Source: Serinicoccus marinus DSM 15273 (lineage in GTDB: Bacteria > Actinomycetota > Actinomycetes > Actinomycetales > Dermatophilaceae). Taken from it: 64,000 bases of DNA. The stretch is taken from contig NZ_CP043808.1 in the NCBI RefSeq assembly GCF_008386315.1, positions 1,798,001 to 1,862,000 on the forward strand, in the 5' to 3' direction. This document shows positions 19,791-29,050 of this stretch, piece after piece (within the stretch, counting starts at the first letter, position 1; every line of letters starts with the position of its first letter). Below the pieces are notes generated by a model. The model saw only the letters and a program-made list of their open reading frames with translations. It was not told the DNA's origin and ran no database searches. Both the position numbers and the translations under genes were made by a program.

Positions 19791-20522
19791 TCAGGAGCCG
19801 TCGGCGAGCAGCTCCGCCAGGTCCGTGGAGCCCTCCATCAGACCCTGCAGCCGGGTGTCCTCCACCTGCTCGCCGTCGACGAGCAGCCGCGGGGTCCCGG
19901 TGATGCCGTCCCGGTTGGACCGCTCCTGCATGTCGGCCACGTAGTCGTCGTAGGTGCCGTCCTGGACGCACGCGGTGAACGAGCTCAGGGACTCCCCGGT
20001 GAGTCCGGCCGCCTCCCCGAACCCCAGGAGCTCCTCGTCGGTCCATCCCGCGCCCTCCTGCGCGGGCTGACCGGCGAAGGCCGCGGCGTGGTAGGGCAGG
20101 AAGGCCCCCTCGTCGTCGGCGCACAGAGCTGCTCCGGCGGCGCGACGGGAGGAGTCGTTGCCCAGGGTGCCGTCGAGGAAGGACATCATCGTCACCGTCA
20201 GCGTGATCTCCCCCGCCTCGGCCCGGGCGGCCAGGTCGTCACCCACCGCCTCCTCCAGCACGCCGCACCACGGGCACTGGAAGTCCTCGTACAGCTGCAC
20301 CTGCGGCACGTCGTCCGAGACGGGCGCACCGACCTGTATGCCGCCGCCCTCCGGCAGCGCATTGGCGCTGCCGGTCGCCTCCAGACCCCCCTGCCGGGTG
20401 ACGGCCCACAGCACCAGCCCGCCCACGAGCGCGACGACGAGCAGCACGACCGCGCCGATGAGGACCGGCGAGGGACCGGCGGAGGAGACCTGCTTGACCT
20501 CGGGTGCGGGGGGACGGGGCAT
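19791..20522 (-). CDS. Membrane-anchored DsbA-like thiol oxidoreductase
   Basis: The 243-residue protein has a short cytoplasmic N-terminus, one membrane helix (VLIGAVVLLVVALVGGLVLWAV, about residues 20-41) and an extracytoplasmic thioredoxin/DsbA-like domain. The active-site CPWC is in YEDFQCPWCGVLEEAVG, the cis-Pro loop is GTPRLLVDG, and an insert of helices carries two further Cys. It probably oxidises or isomerises disulfides of exported proteins. Its start lies 2 bases after the stop of the MauE-like gene; this pairing is common in actinobacteria and suggests the MauE-like protein is its redox partner. Confidence 0.9.
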   Translation of the reverse strand: MPRPPAPEVKQVSSAGPSPVLIGAVVLLVVALVGGLVLWAVTRQGGLEATGSANALPEGGGIQVGAPVSDDVPQVQLYEDFQCPWCGVLEEAVGDDLAARAEAGEITLTVTMMSFLDGTLGNDSSRRAAGAALCADDEGAFLPYHAAAFAGQPAQEGAGWTDEELLGFGEAAGLTGESLSSFTACVQDGTYDDYVADMQERSNRDGITGTPRLLVDGEQVEDTRLQGLMEGSTDLAELLADGS

Positions 20523-20523
20523 G

Positions 20524-21030
20524 TCAGTCGCCTTTCCGGAGGAGGGTGTCGAGGGAGGCCGGGGAGCGGGGCCGGACGACGAGCCAGCCCGCCATCGCCA
20601 GGAACCCCACGTCGCGGAGCATCTCGGTGAGGTAGCGGGTGTCGTCGGGCGCCACCGGCCCGCCCGACCCGAAGCATCCGCAGTCGATGCTGAGGCCACG
20701 GGCCCAGGCCGAGGCGATACCGGCGACGAAGACGAGCATGAGCACGGCGGTGCCGAGCGCGGCGGCGCGGGTGAGCAGGCCGACCAGGAGCAGCAGGGCC
20801 AGCGCCAGCTCCACGACCGGCAGCAGCACCCCGACCGCGCGGGCCACGTCGTAGGGGAAGAGCTCGTAGGCCACGACGTTCTGCACCGAGCCGGTGAGGT
20901 CGCTGATCTTGGTCCAGCCGGCATAGCCCAGGACGGCGGCCAGCCCGAGGCGCAGCAGCAGCCCCACCACATCCAGCGCTGGCGACCGCGGACCCTGCAC
21001 CGAGGTGCGCTCCTCCTGCACCGCGGTCAC
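20524..21030 (-). CDS. MauE/DoxX-like membrane protein
   Basis: The 168-residue protein has four membrane helices: VVGLLLRLGLAAVLGYAG, a segment after YELFPYDVARAVGVLLP, AALGTAVLMLVFVAGIASAW, and a C-terminal one. The conserved DCGCFG (SIDCGCFGSGG) loop is seen in MauE-type proteins, whose paired Cys may pass electrons to exported thioredoxin-like partners. It is translationally coupled to trpA (4-base overlap) and followed at once by the DsbA-like gene, supporting a redox relay. The link to Trp synthesis is positional only. Confidence 0.85.
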   Translation of the reverse strand: MTAVQEERTSVQGPRSPALDVVGLLLRLGLAAVLGYAGWTKISDLTGSVQNVVAYELFPYDVARAVGVLLPVVELALALLLLVGLLTRAAALGTAVLMLVFVAGIASAWARGLSIDCGCFGSGGPVAPDDTRYLTEMLRDVGFLAMAGWLVVRPRSPASLDTLLRKGD

Positions 21031-21812
21031 GCCCGGCGCACCCCGGCGGCCAGCTCGTCGGTCAGCTCGGCCAGGCGGCCCAGCGAGGTGTCCTCCCCGA
21101 GCGCGCGGACCAGGGCGGAGCCCACGATCACGCCGTCGGCGAAGCCGGCCACCTCGGCGGCCTGCTCGCCCGTGCTCACGCCGAGACCGACGCACAGCGG
21201 CAGGTCGGTGACCTCACGGGTCCGGGCGACCAGCGACTGCGCGGCGTCGCCGACGCTGGCCCGCACGCCCGTGACCCCCATCGTGGAGGCGACGTAGACG
21301 AACCCGCGGCAGGCCTGCGTCGTCGAGCGCAACCGCTGCGGCGTCGAGCTGGGAGCGACGAGGAAGACCGGCGCGAGCCCGTGCGCGTCCGCGGCGGTCA
21401 GCCAGTCCTGCGCCTCGTCGGGGATGAGGTCCGGGGTGATGAGGCCGGCGCCGCCGGCGGCGGCCAGGTCTGCGGCGAACCGCTCGACGCCGTAGCGCAG
21501 GACCGGGTTCCAGTACGTCATGACCACGGGGACGGCCCCGGCCGCGCGGGCCGCGGCGACGACCTCGAAGACGTGGCTGAGCCGGAACCCCGCCCTCAGG
21601 GCCGTGCTGGCGGCCCGCTCGACGACCGGACCGTCCATGAGCGGGTCGGTGTAGGGGACACCCACCTCGACGACGTCGCAGCCGTGCTCGGCGAGCGTGC
21701 GGACCGCCTCCAGCGAGGTGGGCAGGTCCGGGTATCCCGCGGGCAGGTACCCCACGAGGGCGGCCCGACCTTCAGCCCGGGACCGGGCGAAGACGTCGTC
21801 CAGGGTGCTCAC
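21027..21812 (-). CDS. trpA: Tryptophan synthase alpha chain
   Basis: The 261-residue TIM barrel cleaves indole-3-glycerol phosphate to indole for TrpB. Catalytic residues are visible: Glu in [18 protein letters not shown] and the following Asp. Phosphate-binding strands ([41 protein letters not shown]) are intact. The GTG start overlaps the trpB stop as GTGA, so translation of the two subunits is coupled. Confidence 0.96.
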   Translation of the reverse strand: MSTLDDVFARSRAEGRAALVGYLPAGYPDLPTSLEAVRTLAEHGCDVVEVGVPYTDPLMDGPVVERAASTALRAGFRLSHVFEVVAAARAAGAVPVVMTYWNPVLRYGVERFAADLAAAGGAGLITPDLIPDEAQDWLTAADAHGLAPVFLVAPSSTPQRLRSTTQACRGFVYVASTMGVTGVRASVGDAAQSLVARTREVTDLPLCVGLGVSTGEQAAEVAGFADGVIVGSALVRALGEDTSLGRLAELTDELAAGVRRA

Positions 21813-23074
21813 GACACGGTCTCCTGGGCACCGGGGCCCGTCTCGCCGTCGACGTGCGCCTCGCCGTCGTCGTCCACGAGCCCGAACCACCGGGCGGCGG
21901 TGTCGACGTCCTTGTCCCCGCGCCCCGAGAGGTTGACCAGCACCGTCGTACCGGGACCGAGCTCCGGGCCGATCTTCAGGACGCCGGCCAGGGCGTGCGC
22001 GCTCTCGATGGCCGGGATGATCCCCTCGGTGCGGCACAGCAGCGAGAAGGCGTCCATCGCCTCCCGGTCGGTCACCGGCGCGTAGCTGGCCCGTCCGCTG
22101 TCGTGCAGGAAGGCGTGCTCGGGGCCGACCGAGGGATAGTCCAGCCCGGCCGAGACGGAGTGGGTCTCGCGGGTCTGACCATCCTCGTCCTGCAGCACGT
22201 AGGTCGCGGCGCCGTGCAGCACCCCCGGCTCACCGCCGGAGAAACGCGCGGCGTGCCGGCCGCTCTCGACGCCTTCTCCCCCGGCCTCGAAACCCCACAG
22301 CGCGACCGAGGGGTCGTCCCGGAAGGCGTGGAAGATACCCATGGCGTTGGAGCCGCCCCCGACGCAGGCGCAGACCGCGTCGGGCAGCCCGCCGACGGCC
22401 TCGTCGACCTGCTTGCGGGCCTCCTCGCCGATCACCGCGTGGAAGTCGCGGACCATGGTCGGGAACGGGTGGGGGCCGGTCACCGTGCCGAGCAGGTAGT
22501 GCGTGTGGTCGACGTTGGTCACCCAGTCCCGCATCGCCTCGTTGATGGCGTCCTTGAGCGTGGCGCTCCCGGTGGGGACGGCGACGACCTCGGCGCCGAG
22601 CAGCCGCATCCGGGCGACGTTGAGGGCCTGGCGCTCGGTGTCGACCCGGCCCATGTAGACCGTGCACTCCAGCCCCATGAGCGCGGCCGCGGTGGCGGTG
22701 GCGACGCCGTGCTGCCCGGCCCCGGTCTCGGCGATCACCCGGCGCTTGCCCATGCGGACCGCCAGCAGCGCCTGGCCGAGCACGTTGTTGATCTTGTGCG
22801 ACCCGGTGTGGTTGAGGTCCTCGCGCTTGAGCAGGACGCGAGGGCCGCCGGCGTGCTCGGCGAAGCGGGGCACCTCGGTCAGCGGGCTGGGCCGCCCGGT
22901 GTAGTCGCGCTGCAGGCGGTCGAGCTCGGAGCGGAAGTCCGGGTCGGCCATCGCCGTGAGGCGGGCCTCGTCCAGCTCCTCGAGCGCGGCCACCAGCGCC
23001 TCGGGCACGTAGCGTCCGCCGAACTCGCCGAAGCGCTCGGCCGCGGTCACCTTGTCGCTCGTCGGGCTGCTCAT
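21809..23074 (-). CDS. trpB: Tryptophan synthase beta chain
   Basis: The 421-residue PLP enzyme condenses indole with serine. The PLP lysine is in [15 protein letters not shown], the substrate loop is [12 protein letters not shown], and the phosphate-binding loop GGGSNAMG is present. The C-terminal ~20 residues are acidic and extra. It overlaps trpC by 4 bases and trpA by 4 bases, forming a tight trpCBA unit. Confidence 0.97.
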   Translation of the reverse strand: MSSPTSDKVTAAERFGEFGGRYVPEALVAALEELDEARLTAMADPDFRSELDRLQRDYTGRPSPLTEVPRFAEHAGGPRVLLKREDLNHTGSHKINNVLGQALLAVRMGKRRVIAETGAGQHGVATATAAALMGLECTVYMGRVDTERQALNVARMRLLGAEVVAVPTGSATLKDAINEAMRDWVTNVDHTHYLLGTVTGPHPFPTMVRDFHAVIGEEARKQVDEAVGGLPDAVCACVGGGSNAMGIFHAFRDDPSVALWGFEAGGEGVESGRHAARFSGGEPGVLHGAATYVLQDEDGQTRETHSVSAGLDYPSVGPEHAFLHDSGRASYAPVTDREAMDAFSLLCRTEGIIPAIESAHALAGVLKIGPELGPGTTVLVNLSGRGDKDVDTAARWFGLVDDDGEAHVDGETGPGAQETVS

Positions 23075-23895
23075 CGGGTATGCCCCGCCCGAGTGGCGGT
23101 CGCGTGCACGGCCGGGTGCGCCCCCACGGCGACCATCTCCCGGACGGCCTCCTGCGGCGAGCCGGAGGTGACCAGCGCCTCCCCGACGAGCACCGCCTGG
23201 GCGCCGGCCTCGGCGAAGCTCATGACGTCGAGCGGGCCGCGCACCCCGGACTCGGCCACGGCCACGCAGCCGGCCGGGACGTGCGGCGCCAACCGGGCGA
23301 AGGTCCCACGGTCGACCTCGAGGGTCTTGAGGTCGCGGTTGTTGACGCCGACGATCCGCGCACCGGCGTCCAGCGCCCGGCTCAGCTCCTCCTCGTCGTG
23401 CACCTCGACGAGCGCGTGCATGCCGAGCGACTCGGTGCGCTCCAGCAGGCTCACGAGCACCTGCTGGTCCAGGGCGGCCACGATGAGCAGCACCAGGTCC
23501 GCACCGTGGGCGCGGGCCTCCCAGAGCTGGTAGGGGTCGACGATGAAGTCCTTGCGCAGCACGGGCACGTCGACCCGAGCGCGCACGGCGTCGAGATCGG
23601 CGAGCGAGCCACCGAACCGCCGCTCCTCGGTGAGGACGCTGATGACGCTGGCGCCCCCGGCCGCGTAGTCGGCGGCGAGCCCGGCCGGCTCGGCGATGGC
23701 CGCGAGCGCGCCCTTGGAGGGGCTGCTCCGCTTGACCTCGGCGATGACGTGGATCCGGTCCGTGCGGGACAGCGTGGCCCAGGCGTCCCTGGCCGGCTCC
23801 GCGGCCCGGGCGAGCTCCTGCACCGCCTCCATCGGGGCGGTGGCCCGCCGCCGGTCGAGGTCCTCGCGGACGCCGTCGACGATCTGCTCTAGCAC
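23071..23895 (-). CDS. trpC: Indole-3-glycerol phosphate synthase
   Basis: TrpC converts CdRP to indole-3-glycerol phosphate. The barrel motifs [52 protein letters not shown] and [12 protein letters not shown] are intact (274 residues from the chosen GTG). GTG 23895 (VLEQIVDGV) has GGGGGA about nine bases upstream; an in-frame GTG three codons earlier (23904) abuts that sequence and is less likely. First of three coupled trp genes. Neither trpE nor hisI, common actinobacterial neighbours, is nearby. Confidence 0.95.
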   Translation of the reverse strand: MLEQIVDGVREDLDRRRATAPMEAVQELARAAEPARDAWATLSRTDRIHVIAEVKRSSPSKGALAAIAEPAGLAADYAAGGASVISVLTEERRFGGSLADLDAVRARVDVPVLRKDFIVDPYQLWEARAHGADLVLLIVAALDQQVLVSLLERTESLGMHALVEVHDEEELSRALDAGARIVGVNNRDLKTLEVDRGTFARLAPHVPAGCVAVAESGVRGPLDVMSFAEAGAQAVLVGEALVTSGSPQEAVREMVAVGAHPAVHATATRAGHTR

Positions 23896-23956
23896 GGAAG
23901 ACACTCCCCCAGCGTAGAACGCGCCGCCGGGTGCGGTGACCACGAGGGGTGTCCGG

Positions 23957-24169
23957 TCAGCGGTGGGCGGCGTCGTGCTCCGGCTCGCCCATCCCGGCAC
24001 GGTCCAGGAGGTACCACGCCAGGGCTCCGACGACGCCGAGCGCCAGACCGACGTAGAGCAGCCAGTCCGGGGACAGCACGACGCCCCAGACGGCGACCAC
24101 GCTGCCGACGAGCATGATGGTCACGCCCACCCAGGCGGCGACGCTGTGACCGTGGCTGTCCTCGTGCAT
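23957..24169 (-). CDS. Small Trp-locus membrane protein, HGxxPAAW type
   Basis: This 70-residue protein has an N-terminal [11 protein letters not shown] motif related to the HGxxPAAW family, followed by two membrane helices ([14 protein letters not shown] and [19 protein letters not shown]) and a charged tail. Members are found next to trp genes in actinobacteria; no biochemical role is known to me. It lies between trpC and the Trp-associated membrane protein gene. Confidence 0.8.
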   Translation of the reverse strand: MHEDSHGHSVAAWVGVTIMLVGSVVAVWGVVLSPDWLLYVGLALGVVGALAWYLLDRAGMGEPEHDAAHR

Positions 24170-24181
24170 GTGGCGCTCTCC

Positions 24182-24613
24182 TCACTCGTCGGGCGACGGG
24201 CCGAGGGGTCCGTCGGGCGCCATTGTGCCAGCCCGTGCGCCCGGGAGGAGCACCAGCGCGCCCACCGCCGCGACGACGCCGGCGAGCAGGCAGACCCAGA
24301 ACCATGCGGTGGCCCCGGCGGGCCGTGCCAGGCCGGTCGCGACCGCCGCACCTGCGGCGGCGAGCACCGTCAGCGCGCGGACGGCGCCACCGGCCCACCC
24401 GTTCGCCCGCGCCCCGGCGAGGGCGGCCACGGCCACGACGAGGAGCAGCGCCGTGACGAGGGGGGCGAGGTCGGTGCCCGTCCGGACCTCGTCCCAGGCG
24501 ATGCCGGCCGCATCCACCCTGGTCCCGCTGGACCACGGCTGACCGGCAGCAAGCAGGGCCAGGCCCGTGGCGAGCAGGGTGACGGGCAGCACGGCGCGCC
24601 GCACCTCCGGCAT
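24182..24613 (-). CDS. Trp biosynthesis-associated membrane protein (TIGR02234-like)
   Basis: The 143-residue protein has four hydrophobic segments and the early AAGQPWSSG-type stretch seen in the actinobacterial trp-locus membrane protein family, usually encoded between trpE and trpC. Its function is unknown; a role in Trp or precursor handling has been guessed from position. The upstream gene here is an ABC exporter, not trpE. Confidence 0.78.
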   Translation of the reverse strand: MPEVRRAVLPVTLLATGLALLAAGQPWSSGTRVDAAGIAWDEVRTGTDLAPLVTALLLVVAVAALAGARANGWAGGAVRALTVLAAAGAAVATGLARPAGATAWFWVCLLAGVVAAVGALVLLPGARAGTMAPDGPLGPSPDE

Positions 24614-24615
24614 CC

Positions 24616-26433
24616 TCAGACCGCCTGCTGCGCCGCCCAGGAGGCGTGCATCCTGGTGTAGACCCCGCCCCGGGCCACGAGGTCGCGGTGGTGACCGAGC
24701 TCGACGATCCGGCCGGCGTCCACGACCACGACGACGTCGGCCGCCTCCGCGGTCGACAGCCGGTGCGCGATGGCGACCGAGGTCCGACCGGTGGTCAACC
24801 CCTCGAGCGCCCGCTGCACCCGTACCTCGGTGGCAGGGTCGACCGCGCTGGTGGCCTCGTCGAGGACGAGCAGGTCGGGGTCGGCGAGGTAGGCGCGGGC
24901 GATGGCGACGAGCTGGCGCTCACCGGCCGACAGCGACTCGCCCCGCTGCCCCACCTGCGTCCGCAGGCCGTGCGGGAGACCCTCGACCCAGGCGTCCAGG
25001 CCGAGCTCGGTGACCGCGAGCCGCAGGTCGTCGTCGGAGGCCTCGGGGCGTCCGAAGCGGATGTTGTCGGCCAGGTCGGCATCGAAGAGGAACCCCTCCT
25101 GCGGGACCAGCACCACGCGCTGCCGCAGGCTGGCGAAGCTGATCTGCCGCAGGTCCACGCCGTCGAGGCGGACCACACCCTCGCTCGGGTCCATGAGCCG
25201 GGTGAGGAGCTTGGCCAGGGTGGTCTTGCCGGAGCCGGTCTGACCGACGACGGCCACCCGGGTGTGCGGCTCGATGCGCAGGTCGACCTCGCGCAGCACG
25301 CGCTCGCCACCGGGGTAGGCGAAGGAGACGTCCTCGAAGTCCACCGTGATGGGGCCGCGCTCGAGCACGACGCCCTCCTCGCCCGGGTCGGCGACGTCGG
25401 CCGGGGTGTCGATGACCCCGATGACCCGACGCCAGCCCGCGATGGCGTTCTGCATCTCATTGAGGATCTCCGTCGCCATGAGCACCGGCTGGGTGAAGAG
25501 GTTGACCAGGAAGAGGAAGCCGACGAGCTGCCCGAGCGTGAGCTGGCCGCGCGCCGCGAGGACGGTGCCGACGACGAGGACCACCGCCGTGGTGATGCCC
25601 GCGAAGGCCTGGCCCGAGACGAAGGCCATGACCGAGCGCACCTGGGCCCGGATGGCCGAGGACCGGTGCGCCTCGATCGCCTCGTCGATCCGGGCGGCGG
25701 TGCGGTCCTCGACGCCGTAGGCGCGGATCGTCGTGGCCCCGACGATCGACTCGCTGATCGAGCCGAGCAGGTCCCCCACCCGCTCCCGGACGGTCCCGTA
25801 GGAGCGCCCCAGGATCGGCTGGAAGCGGCGGACCAGGAAGACCAGCGGCACCAGGCAGAGGTAGACCACGCCGGCCAGGAGCGGGCTGTAGGCGACCATG
25901 AGGATGGTGGCCAGCACGATCTGGGCCGTGCTCACGAGCAGCATCAGCCCGCCGAACTGCACGAACATCGAGATCGTGTCGACGTCGCTGGTGACCCGGG
26001 ACACGAGCGCACCGCGCCGCTCGGTGCTCTGGGTGAGCACGGACAGGTCGTGGATGTGCCGGAAGGCGCGGAGCCGTAGCGTCGCGAGACCGGACTCGGC
26101 CGCGGTGAACAACCGGACGTTGACGGCATACTGCGCCAGCGAGGTGAGCGCGACGACCCCGGCGGCGAGGGCGATCGCGCGGACGACGAAGTCCAAATCC
26201 GGACCGCCCGGCGCGTTGATCCCGTTGTCCGTGGTCTGCTGCACGACGAACGGGATGACCACCCGGCCGACGGTCGCGACCACCGCGAGGACCAGCGTCA
26301 GCGTCAGCCCGGTCCGCAGCTCCGGCGACAGCTCGAGCCCGCGCCGCAGCGTGGCCAGCGTCCCGAGCTGCGACCGGCCGTCGATCCGGCTGGAGACCGG
26401 CTCCTCCTGCTCGCGCTCTGCTGCCTCGCTCAC
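24616..26433 (-). CDS. Heterodimeric ABC exporter, subunit with intact catalytic residues
   Basis: The 605-residue half-transporter has six membrane helices (residues ~35-330) and a nucleotide-binding domain with Walker A GQTGSGKTT, Walker B LLVLDEATSAVD (catalytic Glu present) and H-loop AIAHRLS. Its signature is LSAGERQ instead of LSGGQ. The partner, encoded 4 bases upstream by overlap, has the complementary defects. The pair matches asymmetric exporters (TM287/288- or BmrCD-like) with one competent ATP site. Substrate unknown; drug or lipid export is typical of this class. Confidence 0.92.
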   Translation of the reverse strand: MSEAAEREQEEPVSSRIDGRSQLGTLATLRRGLELSPELRTGLTLTLVLAVVATVGRVVIPFVVQQTTDNGINAPGGPDLDFVVRAIALAAGVVALTSLAQYAVNVRLFTAAESGLATLRLRAFRHIHDLSVLTQSTERRGALVSRVTSDVDTISMFVQFGGLMLLVSTAQIVLATILMVAYSPLLAGVVYLCLVPLVFLVRRFQPILGRSYGTVRERVGDLLGSISESIVGATTIRAYGVEDRTAARIDEAIEAHRSSAIRAQVRSVMAFVSGQAFAGITTAVVLVVGTVLAARGQLTLGQLVGFLFLVNLFTQPVLMATEILNEMQNAIAGWRRVIGVIDTPADVADPGEEGVVLERGPITVDFEDVSFAYPGGERVLREVDLRIEPHTRVAVVGQTGSGKTTLAKLLTRLMDPSEGVVRLDGVDLRQISFASLRQRVVLVPQEGFLFDADLADNIRFGRPEASDDDLRLAVTELGLDAWVEGLPHGLRTQVGQRGESLSAGERQLVAIARAYLADPDLLVLDEATSAVDPATEVRVQRALEGLTTGRTSVAIAHRLSTAEAADVVVVVDAGRIVELGHHRDLVARGGVYTRMHASWAAQQAV

Positions 26434-28265
26434 GGGGTCACCTCCTCCTGCCGCGTCACCGCGGCACGCTCGGCGGCCTCGCGGGAGTAGGCCTGGACGA
26501 GGTCGACGTAGCCGCGGCAGCGTGAGAGAAGCTCGTCGTGCGAGCCCTGGTCGACCACCCGGCCGTGCTCGAGGTAGACGACCTCGTCGGCCAGCAGGAT
26601 GGTCGCCATGCGGTAGGCCACGACGAGCGCGGTCATCCCGCCACGGGCCTCCCGCAGCCCGGCGAGGATGGCCTGCTCCACCGACGGGTCCACGGCGCTG
26701 GTGGCGTCGTCGAGGACGAGCAGCCGCGGCCGGCGCCAGATCGCGCGGGCGAGCGCGATGCGCTGCCGCTGCCCGCCGGAGAGGGTCCCGCCGCGCTCCC
26801 CGATGACGGTGTCCAGCCCGTCGGGGAGGGAGCGCACGAAGTCGTCGGCCTGGGCGATCCGCAGGGACTCCCAGACCGAGGCGTCGTCGGCGTCCTCACC
26901 CAGCGTGATGTTGCCGCGCACCGAGTCGTCGAACATGAAGGTCTGCTGCGCGACGAGCGCGGCGCTGGCGGGCAGCTCGCCGTGCGCCAGCTCGCGGGCC
27001 TCGACCCCGTCGAGGCGGACCGAGCCCGCGTCGGCGTCCACCAGGCGCAGCGCGAGGTTGGCCAGGGTGCTCTTGCCCGCGCCGGTGGGCCCCACCAGCG
27101 CCACCGTGCTGCCGCGGGGGACGGCCAGCGTCACGCCGCGGATCGTCGCCTGCTCCTCCCCGGCGTGGGAGTAGGTCACCCCGGCGAGTGCGGACTCCGC
27201 GGGGGCGCCGCCCCGAAGGGTCGCGGTGCCGTAGGGCATACCCCCGCGGGCCTGCAGCACGTGCTGCACCCGGTCGTGGCCGACCACCGAGCGCGGGATC
27301 TCGGCGAGCACCCACCCCAGCGCACGCACCGGGAAGGCCAGGATGGAGAAGAGGTAGGCCATCTGGACGACGTCGGCGGCGTCGAGCGCGCCACGGGAGA
27401 CCTGCCAGGTGCCGACGCCCAGCACCGCCAAGGTGCCGAGGGTCGGGATGGCCTCGATCACGGGCTCGAAGACGCCGCGGGTGCGACCGACCAGGATGAG
27501 GGCATCGCGCAGCTCGTGCGCCTTGGCGCGGAACCGCCCGGTCTCCTGGTCCTCCCGCCCCATCGCCTTGACGACCAGACCGGCCTCGAAGGACTCGTGC
27601 GCCACCTCCGCGACCTCGGCGCGCAGCTGCTGCGCGTGGGTGATCCGCGGCGACATGACCCGTTGGAAGACGAGGTTGGCGGCGAACAGACCGGGGAAGA
27701 CCAGGAGCCCCAGGACGGCCAGCAGCGGGTCGACCAGCACCATCATGGTGCCGGCGATGACGAGCATGAACACGACACCGATCGCCATGGGCAGCGGGTT
27801 GAAGACCTGCCACGTCGCCTCGACGTCGGCGTGCGCGTTGGAGAGCAGCTGGCCCGAGGGGTGGGCGTGGTGCCACGACAGCGGGAGCCGGAGGTACTGC
27901 CGGGTCACCCGACGCCGGTAGTCAGCCTGGAGGTTGAACCCCGCCATGGTCGCCCAGACGCGACGCAGGATCACGCCCGCGACATTGACGACCAGCACGG
28001 CGAGCAGGACCCCGAAGATGGTCCACAGGCCGGCCGCCTCGACCCGCTGGGCGCGCACCGAGGGCTCGACGACCTCGTCGGTCAGCCAGCCGATCGCCCA
28101 CGCGGTAGCGACGGTGGCCCCGGCCCACAGCACCGCCCCGACGACCGCGACCGCCGTCGGGCCCCGCTGCCTGGCCATCCCGCCGCCGATGACCCGCAGC
28201 CCGCGGCGCAGCACCGCGCGGTCGGCGACGGGGCGGGGCACCGGTGCGGCGGCAGACGAGGGCAT
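26430..28265 (-). CDS. Heterodimeric ABC exporter, subunit with degenerate ATP site
   Basis: The 611-residue half-transporter has six membrane helices and a nucleotide-binding domain with Walker A GPTGAGKST and a canonical LSGGQRQ. Its Walker B is LLVLDDATSAVD (catalytic Glu replaced by Asp) and the switch histidine is replaced (ALVVAYRMAT). Those changes disable the site formed with the partner's deviant LSAGE, while its LSGGQ completes the partner's intact site. The ATG at 28265 gives the family-length N-terminus. The stop overlaps the next gene's start. Divergent from the TIGR03085-like gene across 87 bases, which hold an imperfect dyad near 28303-28321. Confidence 0.92.
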   Translation of the reverse strand: MPSSAAAPVPRPVADRAVLRRGLRVIGGGMARQRGPTAVAVVGAVLWAGATVATAWAIGWLTDEVVEPSVRAQRVEAAGLWTIFGVLLAVLVVNVAGVILRRVWATMAGFNLQADYRRRVTRQYLRLPLSWHHAHPSGQLLSNAHADVEATWQVFNPLPMAIGVVFMLVIAGTMMVLVDPLLAVLGLLVFPGLFAANLVFQRVMSPRITHAQQLRAEVAEVAHESFEAGLVVKAMGREDQETGRFRAKAHELRDALILVGRTRGVFEPVIEAIPTLGTLAVLGVGTWQVSRGALDAADVVQMAYLFSILAFPVRALGWVLAEIPRSVVGHDRVQHVLQARGGMPYGTATLRGGAPAESALAGVTYSHAGEEQATIRGVTLAVPRGSTVALVGPTGAGKSTLANLALRLVDADAGSVRLDGVEARELAHGELPASAALVAQQTFMFDDSVRGNITLGEDADDASVWESLRIAQADDFVRSLPDGLDTVIGERGGTLSGGQRQRIALARAIWRRPRLLVLDDATSAVDPSVEQAILAGLREARGGMTALVVAYRMATILLADEVVYLEHGRVVDQGSHDELLSRCRGYVDLVQAYSREAAERAAVTRQEEVTP

Positions 28266-28352
28266 GGGGCAGGGGACCTCCGGTGACGAGGCGGGTGATG
28301 GTGGTTCCACCCATCCAACCACGCGGTCCTGACAGACCGTCGGCGTGGTTCG

Positions 28353-29009
28353 ATGAGGGGTATGCGCCACTCCCCCGACCTGCTCCGCGATCTCGTCGCG
28401 CGCACCGCCACCGAGCTGGGACCGGACGCGCCGACGCTCTGCTCCCCCTGGACCGTACGTGACCTGCTCGCGCACCTCGTCGTCCGGGAGACGCGCCCGG
28501 ACACGCTCCCGGGCATCGGTCTCCCGCTCCCACCGCTGCAGCGGCACACCGAGCGGGTGCAGGACGAGGTCGCCGCCCGGCCGTTCGCCGAGCTGGTCGA
28601 CCAGGTGCGCAGCGGCCCGCCGCCGTGGTGGCCGACGCGGCTGCCCGTCCTGGACCGCGCGGTCAACGTGGCCGAGCTCGCGATCCACCACGAGGACCTG
28701 GCGCGGGCGCGACCCGGATGGGCCCCGACCGACCTGCCGGACCCGGTGCCTGCCCAGCTGTGGGGCACCGTCCGCACGGCCGGGCGCCTGCTCTACCGCG
28801 ACGCACCCTGCGGCGTCGTCGTGGTCGCACCGGGCCACGGCCGCGCCGCCGTGCGTCGGCCGCCGGCGGGCCGCGGCAGCGTCGTGCTGACCGGTGCCCC
28901 GCTGGAGCTGCTGCTCCACGCCTTCGGCCGGGACCAGGTGGCGCGGGTGGAGGCGGCGGGCGAGGACCGCGACGTCCAGGCGCTGTCCTCCCACCGGCGC
29001 GGCGCCTGA
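28353..29009 (+). CDS. TIGR03085-like protein (DinB/maleylpyruvate isomerase-type N-domain)
   Basis: The 218-residue protein has the actinobacterial pattern GPDAPTLCSPWTVRDLLAHLVVRE near the N-terminus. This resembles the four-helix, potentially metal-binding fold of mycothiol-dependent isomerases (helix with HLVVRE); NVAELAIHHEDLARAR supplies a His pair. A C-terminal domain (APCGVVVVAPG to LLLHAFGR) follows. No activity is known to me. ATG 28353 is used; ATG 28362, directly after GAGGGGT, is the alternative. It heads a two-gene plus-strand unit with the FUSC-type gene. Confidence 0.75.
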   Translation: MRGMRHSPDLLRDLVARTATELGPDAPTLCSPWTVRDLLAHLVVRETRPDTLPGIGLPLPPLQRHTERVQDEVAARPFAELVDQVRSGPPPWWPTRLPVLDRAVNVAELAIHHEDLARARPGWAPTDLPDPVPAQLWGTVRTAGRLLYRDAPCGVVVVAPGHGRAAVRRPPAGRGSVVLTGAPLELLLHAFGRDQVARVEAAGEDRDVQALSSHRRGA

Positions 29010-29050
29010 GCCCTGCGCCGCGGGAGGAGTCGGTAGGACACACTGAGGGC

